From NCBI GenBank assembly GCA_015478775.1, contig JADMKP010000007.1:248001-312000 (forward strand): a DNA stretch of 64,000 nt, written 5' to 3'. This DNA comes from Fermentimonas sp. (GTDB lineage: Bacteria > Bacteroidota > Bacteroidia > Bacteroidales > Dysgonomonadaceae). Positions 9,054 through 17,303 of this stretch are shown in pieces; the stretch's first letter is position 1, and each line of letters starts with the position of its first letter. The translations under genes and the position numbers were made by a program. Under the pieces are notes generated by a model, which saw nothing but the letters and a program-made list of their open reading frames with translations, did no database searches and was not told the DNA's origin.

Positions 9054-9154
9054 TACAATAAATAAAAAAAGTACTAACGTATATCACGTGAGTGAAATGG
9101 CAAAATGAATATCGAGTTATTGTAATAAAAAATGTTTAATTAGAATTTAAATTT

Positions 9155-10327
9155 ATGAAAAAGTTTAGTTTACTTTTATTTACTGCTCTTGTAGCGTTTA
9201 GCATAAGTGCACAAGAAGTACAAAACGTTTCTCAAGGTACTGTGTATCTGAAGAACAAAGGAAGTGATAATTGGTATATAGGCCTGGGCGGTGGCACAAA
9301 CCTTTATATGACTAAAGGTGAAAGCGACGCAGATGCCAGTTTTGGCGATCGTCTTGGTTGGATGGGTCAATTAGAAATTGGTCGTTGGAATTCTCCTAAT
9401 TGGGGTGCTCGTTTAGTTATTGATGGTGGACATATCAAACATGTGAACACTGCAGTTACTGCACCATTCGGTCCTGAAAAGAACTGGGTAGGAGGACATG
9501 TTGATATCATGTATAACATTATCAATGCATGGGGAACTTATAATCCAGACAGAGTTTACAGCCTTATACCATACTTAGGTATTGGTTATATGTACGGTTT
9601 AGACAATGATTGGAAAAGACCAAATCCAGATAATGGATTATTTGAAAGCCAAAATCAGACTCTAACTTACAATGTTGGTCTTATCAACAACTTCCAAATC
9701 TCAAATAGCGTTGCTATTTTTGTAGAATTAGGCCTACGCTTAGCTGACGCTGGTTTTGACGGAGAAACTGGTCCTGGCATTGGTGAAAACATCTCTTATG
9801 ATGGTATTGTAACAGGTACTGCAGGTATCAAATTCGGACTAGGTGGAAAACAAGATTTCACACCAGCTGAACTTATGGATTACAATTTAATTAATGATCT
9901 TAACAGCCAAATCAACAGACTACGTGCTGAAAACGAACAATTGAGACAAAGACCAGAATCTTGTCCAGAATGTCCTGAAGTACAGCCTACAGTAACTGAA
10001 GCTGTTTATGTTCCTAACGTTGTATTCTTCCGTATTAACTCTTCAACTATTGACAGAGGACAGCAAGTAAGTGTATATAACACTGCTGAATACATGAAGG
10101 CTAACGATAGCGCGAAAGTTAACATTGTAGCTTATGCTGACAGACAAACAGGTACTCCTGAATACAACTTCGCACTTTCTGAAAGACGTGCTAGAGCGGT
10201 TGCAGATGCATTGATCAATGATCATGGAATCAACAGCGATCGTATCTCAATTGACTGGAAGGGTGACACAGAACAGCCATATGCTGAAAACGATTGGAAC
10301 CGTGTTGCAATATTCTTTGTTGACTAA
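9155..10327 (+). CDS. OmpA-family outer membrane protein
   Basis: 390 residues. The signal peptide ends at ISAQ (about residue 20). Residues 30-235 form the beta-barrel, with alternating aromatic and glycine strands such as WYIGLGGGTNLY and LIPYLGIGYMYGL. A short coiled linker follows (INRLRAENEQLRQ) with a Cys-Pro-Glu-Cys-Pro repeat. The C-terminal OmpA-like domain runs to the end (VVFFRINSSTIDRG, ALSERRARAVADAL) and binds peptidoglycan. Codons are the most uniformly common set in the window, consistent with very high expression. It is isolated by a long leader upstream and an excellent terminator downstream. Confidence 0.93.
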   Translation: MKKFSLLLFTALVAFSISAQEVQNVSQGTVYLKNKGSDNWYIGLGGGTNLYMTKGESDADASFGDRLGWMGQLEIGRWNSPNWGARLVIDGGHIKHVNTAVTAPFGPEKNWVGGHVDIMYNIINAWGTYNPDRVYSLIPYLGIGYMYGLDNDWKRPNPDNGLFESQNQTLTYNVGLINNFQISNSVAIFVELGLRLADAGFDGETGPGIGENISYDGIVTGTAGIKFGLGGKQDFTPAELMDYNLINDLNSQINRLRAENEQLRQRPESCPECPEVQPTVTEAVYVPNVVFFRINSSTIDRGQQVSVYNTAEYMKANDSAKVNIVAYADRQTGTPEYNFALSERRARAVADALINDHGINSDRISIDWKGDTEQPYAENDWNRVAIFFVD

Positions 10328-10348
10328 TTCAACAAAATAACAAAATAT

Positions 10349-10381
10349 AAAAAAAGCATCTCTTTGGAGATGCTTTTTTTT
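10349..10381 (+). terminator. Intrinsic terminator of the ompA gene
   Basis: GCATCTC - TTTG - GAGATGC forms a perfect stem that extends through seven A-T pairs and ends in a run of eight T. It begins 21 bases after the stop codon. Confidence 0.9.
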
Positions 10382-10482
10382 GTGTATTAAATTATTGATT
10401 ATATGAATGTATAGAAATGAAAGTGTGAATACGAATTAACAATATAACATGAAAAGTAAGATCAATAAGTAGTAATATAAAA

Positions 10483-12951
10483 TCATTCTTTAATGTAGAT
10501 TCGTTTTACGCGTGGAGAAACAGATGTTAGTATTTCGTAGGGAATTGTACTAATACTATCAGCTAACTCTGTTACTGTAAGATTTTCTCCAAAGAGAATT
10601 GCTATATCTCCTTCTTCTGCTGTTATATCGGTTACATCAACCATTGTAAGATCCATACAAACATTACCAACAATGGGCGCATATTCTCCATTAATTAAAA
10701 CTTTACCATTTCTGTTTCCGAACTTTCTATCTAATCCATCTGCATACCCAAAACGAATTGTCGCAATTCGTGCATCACGATTGAGCTTTTCTTTTCGACC
10801 ATAGCCGATAGTCTCTTCTTGCGGTATATTCTTAATCTGCAGTATTGTACTTTTTAATGTAGATACATTTTGCAAACCATTTAATTTACTGGGACTAATA
10901 CCATACAGTCCAATTCCCAGTCGTGCCATATCCCATTCATAGTCATGAAAACGTTCAATGCCTGCCGAATTCAGTATGTGTTTATTTATCGGGTAATTTA
11001 ATTCTTTCTCTATAATTTCTGCCGCATGTCTGAAACTGCTAATCTGTTGATGAGTGAAATCGTCGAATGTCCAACTTTCACTTGCAGAAAGATGCGAGAA
11101 AATAGAATTTACTCTTAATCCCTTTTGCTCTTTTAAAATGATTATTAGTTTCTCGATATCACTGATCAGGAAACCTAAACGGTGCATACCTGTATCAATT
11201 TTTAAATGGATAGGATAATTGGTAACACCACTCCGCTGAGATTCTCTAATAAATGATTCGAGAATTCTAAAATTATACACTTCGGGTTCAAGATCATTTG
11301 AAAACAGTTCATCAAACCCATTTACTTCGGGATTGAGAACTATTATTGGTAGCGAGATACCTTCATTTCTGAGAGAAACACCTTCTTCTGCAACGGCAAC
11401 TGCAAGATAATCGCACCTGTGATATTGTAAGGTTTTAGCTATTTCTATCGCCCCTACCCCGTATCCATTAGCTTTAACCATACATATAAGTTTAACATTA
11501 GGATTCAACTTAGATTTATAGAAGTTGAAATTATGCACCACAGCATCAAGATCTACTTCAAGACGTGTTTCATGTATCCTTTCTTCCAAAAGTGTATTAA
11601 TTTTTTCGAACTGAAACCTCCGTGCTCCTTTAAGTAATATTAATTCATTTTTGAAAGATTCTTTTGTAATATTTTTAAGGAATTCTTCTGTGGAGGCATA
11701 AAATGATTTATCTTGTAAATTAAAAAATTCAGCATTTGCAAGGATGTCTTTTCCAATACCTATTAATCTTTGAACACCACTCTGTTCTATCATTTCAGAT
11801 ACTCTCTTATAAAGAGTTTTAGGCAAAATGCCGGTTTGTAAAATATCTGAGAGTATTAGAGTTTTCTTTAAAGATTGTTGCAACTTACGCTGTTGTTGGA
11901 AGTCAAGAGCGATTTTTATGGAGTTGATATCTGAATTGTAACTATCATTTATAACAAGACAGCCATTCTTACCTTTTCGCACATCAAGTCTCATAGCTAC
12001 AGGATCGAGGGTATTCATTCTGTCTGTGATTTCCGTTGGTGAAACGTGTAAATAAAGAGCTACTGCAAGACAATTTATTGCATTTTCTATTGAAGCATCG
12101 TCTATAAATGGAATACAAAAACTATAATCGAAATTCATAAAGGAGTAACTTATTTGAGTTAACTCCTGGTTTTTCTCAATTCGTGAAATATAAAGATGAG
12201 CATCTCTATTTATTCGGGACCAAGTAAATGTTTTTTGCGAAAGCACCTTTAAATCGATACATCTATCTACCAAATGATTATCTTCGTTATAAATTAACAC
12301 TTCACAGTCAACAAACAACTCTAACTTTTCCATAATTTTATGTTGAAGAGAACTAAAATTCTCTTGATGTGCTTCACCAATTTTTGTAAGTATTCCAATA
12401 GTAGGTTTAATTATGGGTTCCAGGAATTCCATTTCATTGGGCATGGAAATACCAGCTTCGAAAATACCCAATTCGGCCTCCTGATTTAACTGACAAACAG
12501 ATAATGGGACACCTATTTGAGAATTATAACTACGGGGTGATCTAACAATATTATAATCTTTTTCGAGCAACTGGTATAACCACTCCTTAACTATTGTTTT
12601 ACCATTACTGCCTGTAATCCCAATTACGGGAATATTAAAAAGTATCCTGTGATATATTGCTATTTTCTGTAAGGCATGCAAACAGTTTTTTACTTTAATA
12701 AAATTTGCATTCTGCAACCTCTTCCATTGAGGCAACTGCTTTGAAACAACAAAATTGCGAACACCGGAATCATAAAGCTCACAAATGAAATTATGCGCAT
12801 CGTTGTTTTTTGTTTCTAGTGCAAAGAATAATGTTTCAGAAGGATTTGAAAGTTTTCGACTATCAGTAAGTAAATTCGTTATTACTGCCGGAAAATGGTT
12901 ATTGTCTTCAACTCCTAAAATAGAAGTAATTTGTTTTATATAGTATCTCAT
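10483..12951 (-). CDS. Bifunctional MurF ligase / alanine racemase
   Basis: 822 residues, a fusion known in Bacteroidetes. Residues 1 to about 450 are MurF, which adds D-Ala-D-Ala to UDP-MurNAc-tripeptide. The ATP loop is ITGSNGKTIVKEW (about 110), with LRLD-like MRLDVRKGKNG and the ligase motif VINDSYNSD. Residues from about 455 are alanine racemase. LDAVVHNFNFYK starts the barrel, Lys493 in CMVKANGYGVG binds PLP, and IGYGRKEK supplies the catalytic tyrosine. The same protein therefore makes D-Ala and joins the dipeptide. The gene follows the GSCFA gene with a 14-base spacer, a pair that recurs in the phylum. Confidence 0.95.
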   Translation of the reverse strand: MRYYIKQITSILGVEDNNHFPAVITNLLTDSRKLSNPSETLFFALETKNNDAHNFICELYDSGVRNFVVSKQLPQWKRLQNANFIKVKNCLHALQKIAIYHRILFNIPVIGITGSNGKTIVKEWLYQLLEKDYNIVRSPRSYNSQIGVPLSVCQLNQEAELGIFEAGISMPNEMEFLEPIIKPTIGILTKIGEAHQENFSSLQHKIMEKLELFVDCEVLIYNEDNHLVDRCIDLKVLSQKTFTWSRINRDAHLYISRIEKNQELTQISYSFMNFDYSFCIPFIDDASIENAINCLAVALYLHVSPTEITDRMNTLDPVAMRLDVRKGKNGCLVINDSYNSDINSIKIALDFQQQRKLQQSLKKTLILSDILQTGILPKTLYKRVSEMIEQSGVQRLIGIGKDILANAEFFNLQDKSFYASTEEFLKNITKESFKNELILLKGARRFQFEKINTLLEERIHETRLEVDLDAVVHNFNFYKSKLNPNVKLICMVKANGYGVGAIEIAKTLQYHRCDYLAVAVAEEGVSLRNEGISLPIIVLNPEVNGFDELFSNDLEPEVYNFRILESFIRESQRSGVTNYPIHLKIDTGMHRLGFLISDIEKLIIILKEQKGLRVNSIFSHLSASESWTFDDFTHQQISSFRHAAEIIEKELNYPINKHILNSAGIERFHDYEWDMARLGIGLYGISPSKLNGLQNVSTLKSTILQIKNIPQEETIGYGRKEKLNRDARIATIRFGYADGLDRKFGNRNGKVLINGEYAPIVGNVCMDLTMVDVTDITAEEGDIAILFGENLTVTELADSISTIPYEILTSVSPRVKRIYIKE

Positions 12952-12965
12952 AATATAATTATATA

Positions 12966-13961
12966 CTATTTACTTTTTTCTATTAGACTAAATAATTGTT
13001 TGATTTCTTCTTCACACTTTATTATAGGATATTTCTTTGCGAATGTCTCTATATTTTTAAACGTATTAAGAAGAAACTTGCTGTAAGCTTGGGTTTCTGC
13101 ATTAATAGGACGATGATCTAATGATCTCTTTATAGAAGTCCATTCTCTGTTTATCATTTGAGTGTCATCTGAAAAAAAACAATGGGAAAAACATTGCCAT
13201 ATATAATCTTGCGCAACGGATGTTGGATGGACCATATCTTCATTATAAAACCTATAATCACGAAGTTCATCAATCATTATTTCGTATGAAGGGAAGTATT
13301 CTATTCTGTCTCTGTATTTGTTTTTAATATTTTCTATAGCAATATGTAAAATGGACTTGCTTATTTGATTATCATGTGCTCCGTCTCTAAAATGTCTTAT
13401 AGGGCTTACTGTAAATATAAAACGTATACCAGAGTTTTGATTTACAAGCATACTAATTAAGTTACACCAATCTTCTACAATTGCATCTATAGATAACCTA
13501 CTGCGCTGGAAATTGTTTGCGGAAAACTTATGACAGTTATTTACAATTTGCTGACTGTTGTGTAATTTAAATATATAAGCTGTACCAAATGTTATAAGAA
13601 GTATGGTTGTATCTTTTAAGGAGTTTGCAGCATAGCTATACCGATCATTGATACTTTTAAGGCATAGTTGTTCATCAACATGAGAGGAGCTACCATGGTG
13701 CATAAAACTATGATACATCTCGTTATTATAAACAAGTTCTGATTTATGAAATTGTTTATCTACAATTAGACGCTTAATGCTGTTTGAGATTGAAACAGGA
13801 TTGTATTGAATACCAAAAGGATTAGAATCTACTTTGAATTTGTGTTCTTTGAGTTTATTACCGATGTTTTCAGAAAAGCAGGATCCGAAAAGCATCATTT
13901 TAGTGGTGTGATCTATCCTTACTTCCGATTTGTCAATTTGTACGCGAGTTCTAAAATCCAT
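12966..13961 (-). CDS. GSCFA-domain protein
   Basis: 331 residues. The N-terminal motif MMLFGSCFSENIGNKL is the family signature (here GSCFS rather than GSCFA). The fold resembles SGNH/GDSL esterases, and FTVSPIRHFRDGAHDNQISKS plus the C-terminal YNEDMVHPTSVAQDYIW supply a plausible catalytic Asp-x-x-His type region (DMVHP). No signal peptide is visible, so it is probably cytoplasmic. Substrate unknown. Transcription likely starts at the -7 box 24 bases upstream and continues into murF-alr, which hints at a cell-wall role without proving one. Confidence 0.88.
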   Translation of the reverse strand: MDFRTRVQIDKSEVRIDHTTKMMLFGSCFSENIGNKLKEHKFKVDSNPFGIQYNPVSISNSIKRLIVDKQFHKSELVYNNEMYHSFMHHGSSSHVDEQLCLKSINDRYSYAANSLKDTTILLITFGTAYIFKLHNSQQIVNNCHKFSANNFQRSRLSIDAIVEDWCNLISMLVNQNSGIRFIFTVSPIRHFRDGAHDNQISKSILHIAIENIKNKYRDRIEYFPSYEIMIDELRDYRFYNEDMVHPTSVAQDYIWQCFSHCFFSDDTQMINREWTSIKRSLDHRPINAETQAYSKFLLNTFKNIETFAKKYPIIKCEEEIKQLFSLIEKSK

Positions 13962-13984
13962 ACACTTGAATTTTTATTTTGATA

Positions 13985-13992
13985 CAAAAATA
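13985..13992 (-). promoter_or_regulatory. -7 box for the GSCFA / murF-alr operon
   Basis: On the minus strand this reads TATTTTTG, matching TAnnTTTG, 23 bases before the GSCFA ATG. Confidence 0.55.
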
Positions 13993-14045
13993 GAAATAAA
14001 GAGGCAAATAACTATGGGAAGTATATAAAACTAATGGTATGTATA

Positions 14046-14117
14046 TAAAAAAGGAAAGGTTGTCTCACGACAACCAATCTTCATTGTTAACCTTAAATCT
14101 AATACCATGAAAAACAC
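14046..14117 (-). ncRNA. Candidate small RNA with its own promoter and terminator
   Basis: The 339-base spacer between the GSCFA gene and the RlmI-type gene contains a compact minus-strand transcription unit. A -7 box TATATTTG lies at 14129-14122. About 40 unstructured bases follow, then the hairpin GGTTGTC-GTGA-GACAACC (14075-14058) and a T-rich tract with six consecutive T. The predicted RNA is about 70 bases. It also contains a 25-codon frame (14108 to 14031) starting MVLDLRLTMK, which runs past the terminator and is probably not a protein. Read on the plus strand, the hairpin has no T tract, so the minus orientation is the functional one. Confidence 0.6.
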
Positions 14118-14121
14118 GTTG

Positions 14122-14129
14122 CAAATATA
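14122..14129 (-). promoter_or_regulatory. -7 box of the small-RNA candidate
   Basis: TATATTTG on the minus strand, matching TAnnTTTG. No clear -33 TTTG at 19-21 bases. Confidence 0.5.
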
Positions 14130-14300
14130 GAGTATTTTTTAATACTGAACATGAATATCACGAATAAATATGAAGCTTTTTGCACAGTTTAACACAATTA
14201 ACCCTCGTTAAACAGTTTTTTATCATGTTTGCCTCATATTTTATATCTTTTTTCTCTAATTGTGCCGTTTTCTATAGCAATATTTACTTTGCACTCTATT

Positions 14301-15494
14301 CTATTCAACGTACAATACTAATCCTTTTAGGTACTCCCCCTCTGGATGATAAATATTTACAGGATGGTCTGCAGGCTGTGTTAGTTGATGAAGAATTTTT
14401 ACTTTACGACCACTTAAAGCGGCAGCGCTGAAGACTGTCAATCTGAATTGCTCTTTTGTAATAACCTGAGAGCAGGAGAATGTAAACACTATTCCTCCTG
14501 ATGCTATTTTACTGAAAGCTGCATGATTTAATCTTTTATAGCCCTGCAAAGCATTGTTAATTGCTCCTCGGTGTTTGGCAAAAGCGGGAGGATCTAGCAC
14601 TATGAGATTATATTTTCCTTTAGGTAATTCTCCTAAAAATTTAAAGCCATCTTCTGAACTTGAATGATGTCGTGAATCATCTCCAAAGTTCATTGCTACA
14701 TTTTCTTCTGCTAATGATATAGCTTTTGACGAACTGTCTACAGAAACAACATCGGTGGCACCACCACGCAAAGCATAAACAGAGAATCCTCCGGTATAAC
14801 TAAACATATTAAGAACATTTCTACCATAAGAATAATGTTCTAGTAAGCTACGATTATCGCGTTGATCGATAAAAAAGCCGGTCTTTTGACCTTTCAACCA
14901 GTCGATTTTAAACTTTAGCCCATTTTCTACCGCTATATGTGTTTCATTTTTACTTCCGTATATATATGAATCGTCAAAATCTATTTCTGCTTTAAATGGT
15001 AATGTTCCTTCGGATTTATAGAATATATTGAAATCGGGATAGCTCCTGAAAACTTTTTTGAGGGCTTCAACTATTAATTTTCTATCGGCATGCATACCTA
15101 CTGAATGTGCTTGTACAACGGCTGTAGAACCATACATATCAATAATAAGACCCGGTAAATTATCTCCTTCGCCATGAATAAGACGATAGACATTGTTATC
15201 TGATCTGATTAACTTCAACTCATTACGCATTTTATATGCTGAAGTAATTCTTTTTTCATAGAAATTTTCATCTATCTTTTCTTCATCAAAAGATAGAATT
15301 CGAACTGCGATGCTACCAATCTGATAGTGTCCTATTCCTAAAAATTCTTTTTCAAAAGATAAGACATTTACTAAATCACCTTCTATCAAATTGATCGTCT
15401 TTGATGATATGGCTCCGGAAAACACCCAGGGGTGAAATCTTTTTAAGAATTCATCTTTCTTTGGTCTCAGTATAATTTCTTTATGTTGGCTCAT
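14301..15494 (-). CDS. Class I rRNA large-subunit methyltransferase, RlmI/YccW type
   Basis: 397 residues. The N-terminus is a PUA RNA-binding domain (ILRPKKDEFLKRFHPWVFSGAI). EGDNLPGLIIDMYG and GQKTGFFIDQRDNR lead into the Rossmann methyltransferase with SAM motif VLNMFSYTGGFSVYAL and LIVLDPPAFAKH. FTFSCSQVIT carries the cysteine expected for 5-methylcytosine chemistry on 23S rRNA. The start codon shares one base with the upstream exonuclease stop (TAATG arrangement), so the two are translationally coupled. Confidence 0.92.
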   Translation of the reverse strand: MSQHKEIILRPKKDEFLKRFHPWVFSGAISSKTINLIEGDLVNVLSFEKEFLGIGHYQIGSIAVRILSFDEEKIDENFYEKRITSAYKMRNELKLIRSDNNVYRLIHGEGDNLPGLIIDMYGSTAVVQAHSVGMHADRKLIVEALKKVFRSYPDFNIFYKSEGTLPFKAEIDFDDSYIYGSKNETHIAVENGLKFKIDWLKGQKTGFFIDQRDNRSLLEHYSYGRNVLNMFSYTGGFSVYALRGGATDVVSVDSSSKAISLAEENVAMNFGDDSRHHSSSEDGFKFLGELPKGKYNLIVLDPPAFAKHRGAINNALQGYKRLNHAAFSKIASGGIVFTFSCSQVITKEQFRLTVFSAAALSGRKVKILHQLTQPADHPVNIYHPEGEYLKGLVLYVE

Positions 15495-16066
15495 TAGCTC
15501 TTTTGGGTTAAGTGATTATAAATGCATAAACATGCCCATGCGTCAATTGCAGCATAAGATTGTTGTGCAGGCGAAAGTTCGGCCGCCTCCCAATTTGATA
15601 ATCTTTGACTTTTTGATATTTTTTGTCCGAATAAAATTGCATATATTTTTTGAAGACTATTATCATCGATATCAAATTTATCAACAAATAGTTGTAGATC
15701 GATGAAATTCTCTGGGGTTTTACCGGTGCGTTTTCTTATCGCTGCAAAATCATCTCTAAGGGAAAGACCTATTTTTTTTACGTTTATATTGCTCATCAGA
15801 TCTTCTAATTCTTTGGGAAAACCGATTTTATTAAGTCTGAATAAATAGCACTCTTCTTCTGTAGCTAATTGCAAAAGTGCGACATTATTAATTTGTCCGC
15901 GTTTAAATGCCGGTTTTGTTTCTGTATCAAACCCAATGGCAATTTTGGAAGATAAATGATTCACTGCATCTTTTACCTGAACAATATGATCTATTACAAT
16001 AATATCTCCGTTATATACTACTCTATCGAGTTCTGCAATTTGTTGTTTTGAAATAGTTAATCCCAC
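15494..16066 (-). CDS. 3'-5' exonuclease, DEDDy (RNase D / WRN-like) family
   Basis: 190 residues, a bare exonuclease domain without HRDC repeats. IGFDTETKP is Exo I (Asp and Glu), SLRDDFAAIRK is Exo II, and QSYAAIDAWACLCIYNHL is Exo III with the Tyr-x3-Asp that defines the DEDDy subgroup. The nucleic-acid substrate is not decided by sequence. It lies between DUF5063 (10-base overlap upstream) and the rRNA methyltransferase (one-base overlap downstream). This tight three-gene set suggests a shared RNA-related role. Confidence 0.9.
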   Translation of the reverse strand: MGLTISKQQIAELDRVVYNGDIIVIDHIVQVKDAVNHLSSKIAIGFDTETKPAFKRGQINNVALLQLATEEECYLFRLNKIGFPKELEDLMSNINVKKIGLSLRDDFAAIRKRTGKTPENFIDLQLFVDKFDIDDNSLQKIYAILFGQKISKSQRLSNWEAAELSPAQQSYAAIDAWACLCIYNHLTQKS

Positions 16067-16626
16067 GGCTCCTCCTGATTTAAAAAGCTCTCGTCAGCCA
16101 TATCATATTCTTTATTTAACAAAGCATGCAGAGGACGTAGTACATTTAAAAGTTTTTGTCCCCAATATGATTTAAAATTATTCGAGCAAATTCCAAGAGC
16201 GTTTTCCATTTGATTAGTTAGTTCGAACTGATATACTGAAATAAAATTTCTAATATCCTGATAAATATCTGCTATATTCTCTGAAATAAAAGCCGAAATA
16301 GGGCGATCACTATATTTCATATCTTCAATAAAAACATCTAGATAAATATCTTCTTCACCCATTATATCAGATACGCGCAATTCTACTCTAGAATAATCTT
16401 CTTCCTTTACAAATATTTCAGGTATTGTACCAAAAGAGTTTTCTGTTTCGGGCAACAAAGAAGCTTTTAGATAAAGAAGAGGTAAAATCTTTAACATCCT
16501 ATCTATCCACTCCATCCTAGGTAACTTCTCTTCGCCTTCAAGAATTGCACAAAACTCTACCGATACTGTAACAAAATCTATGACGTTTTTGTCGTATATT
16601 ATTTTATCGTTCTCTATCTGTTCCAT
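16057..16626 (-). CDS. DUF5063 family protein
   Basis: 189 residues from the ATG at 16626. An in-frame upstream extension would add a 37-residue hydrophobic stretch, but it reads straight through a -7 box and looks untranslated. The protein is all-helical and acidic (FVTVSVEFCAILEGEEKLPRMEW, KILPLLYLKASLLPETE, IYQDIRNFISVYQF). It matches my memory of DUF5063, a Bacteroidetes family of unknown function. It ends inside the start of the exonuclease gene, so the two are coupled. The -7 box sits only four bases from the ATG, so the mRNA may be leaderless. Confidence 0.8.
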   Translation of the reverse strand: MEQIENDKIIYDKNVIDFVTVSVEFCAILEGEEKLPRMEWIDRMLKILPLLYLKASLLPETENSFGTIPEIFVKEEDYSRVELRVSDIMGEEDIYLDVFIEDMKYSDRPISAFISENIADIYQDIRNFISVYQFELTNQMENALGICSNNFKSYWGQKLLNVLRPLHALLNKEYDMADESFLNQEEPWD

Positions 16627-16630
16627 ATGA

Positions 16631-16638
16631 CAAAAGTA
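16631..16638 (-). promoter_or_regulatory. -7 box for DUF5063 / exonuclease / RlmI operon
   Basis: TACTTTTG on the minus strand, exact TAnnTTTG, ending four bases before the ATG at 16626. It argues against the longer N-terminus and for a leaderless or nearly leaderless transcript. Confidence 0.55.
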
Positions 16639-16737
16639 CATAATATTTTCGATAAAGATTATATAATTAAATGGAGCTATTATTATTATAAATATCACCA
16701 ACACAATAGTGAGGGTATTAAAAATAATAGCAAACAT

Positions 16738-16768
16738 TTTGTGAATCCGTTTGAAAACAATATCTTTG
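16738..16768 (+). promoter_or_regulatory. Complete promoter of the rimP-nusA-infB operon
   Basis: TTTG (16738-16741), 19 bases, then TATCTTTG (16761-16768). Both the -33 and -7 elements of the Bacteroidetes sigma-A consensus are present at the right spacing, the best promoter match in the window. Confidence 0.75.
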
Positions 16769-16784
16769 TAGTTGAAATGAATGA

Positions 16785-16814
16785 GGGGAAGCAGGAAATA
16801 CCGCTTCCTTTTTT
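16785..16814 (+). promoter_or_regulatory. Terminator-like hairpin in the rimP leader
   Basis: GGAAGC - A - GG - AAATA - CC - GCTTCC forms an eight-pair stem with one bulge (extendable by two G-U pairs), followed directly by six T. It lies between the promoter and the rimP ATG at 16832, so it could act as an attenuator of the whole operon. NusA, encoded downstream, is itself a termination/antitermination factor. Confidence 0.6.
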
Positions 16815-16831
16815 ATTCGATAGTAACTTAT

Positions 16832-17296
16832 ATGATCGAAAAAAGTGTGCTTTTAGAACTCACTAATGAGTATTTGAAAGATTCATCAAATTACTTGGTG
16901 GAGGTTTCTATCGGTTCTGGCAATAGTATTACTATTGAAATTGACAATGATGAAGGGGTTAATATTGAAGAATGTGTTGCTCTTAGTCATTACATAGAAT
17001 CCAAATTCAATCGAGAAACGGAAGATTTTGAGCTTACGGTTACTTCTGCTGGATTAACATCGCCATTAAGGATTTTACGTCAATATAAAAAATTTGAAGG
17101 TAAAGAGGTGGAGGTTTTGAGTAAGGATGGTAGAAAATACAAGGGAGAGCTTAAGTCTTCCGATGAAAACGGATTTACGATTATCGTAACCACAAAAGCA
17201 AAACAGGAAGGTGCCAAACGAAAAGTTGAAATTAGTGAAGATATTAGCTTTGAGTTTGATGAGGTAAAACATACAAAATATCTGATTAGATTTTAA
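16832..17296 (+). CDS. rimP: Ribosome maturation factor RimP
   Basis: 155 residues from ATG 16832. An earlier ATG at 16781 would place the leader hairpin inside the gene and add 17 residues not usual in the family. RimP helps assemble the 30S subunit. VEVSIGSGNSITIEIDNDEGVNIEECVALSHYIE and LTVTSAGLTSPLR are the RimP N-domain motifs, and KFEGKEVEVLSKDGRKYKGEL is the SH3-like C-domain. First gene of the classic rimP-nusA-infB order, with nusA seven bases downstream. Confidence 0.93.
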   Translation: MIEKSVLLELTNEYLKDSSNYLVEVSIGSGNSITIEIDNDEGVNIEECVALSHYIESKFNRETEDFELTVTSAGLTSPLRILRQYKKFEGKEVEVLSKDGRKYKGELKSSDENGFTIIVTTKAKQEGAKRKVEISEDISFEFDEVKHTKYLIRF

Positions 17297-17303
17297 ATAA
17301 CAT

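Larger units (their letters stand above)
8811..9154. other. 344-base spacer with the ompA promoter and long leader
   Basis: No coding frame. It holds a -7 box (8932-8939), an inverted repeat GGTGTAAA (8960-8967) with TTTACACC (9008-9015), a perfect 9-bp palindrome pair (9032-9053) and an isolated CACGTG at about 9086. If transcription starts just after the -7 box, the ompA mRNA has a leader of roughly 210 bases. Confidence 0.6.

Noticed and set aside
14107-14130. Plus-strand mini-frame MKNTLQI as a leader peptide
   Set aside because: No plus-strand gene follows that it could control. The same DNA carries the -7 box and 5' end of the minus-strand small-RNA candidate.
14180-14431. Plus-strand frame of 83 codons at the end of the RlmI-type gene
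   Set aside because: It overlaps the real minus-strand gene, has no recognisable motif and starts inside a non-coding spacer.
16627-16737. Hydrophobic N-terminal extension of the DUF5063 protein as a membrane anchor
   Set aside because: It would be translated through an exact -7 promoter box, and the family begins at the MEQ start as far as I recall.
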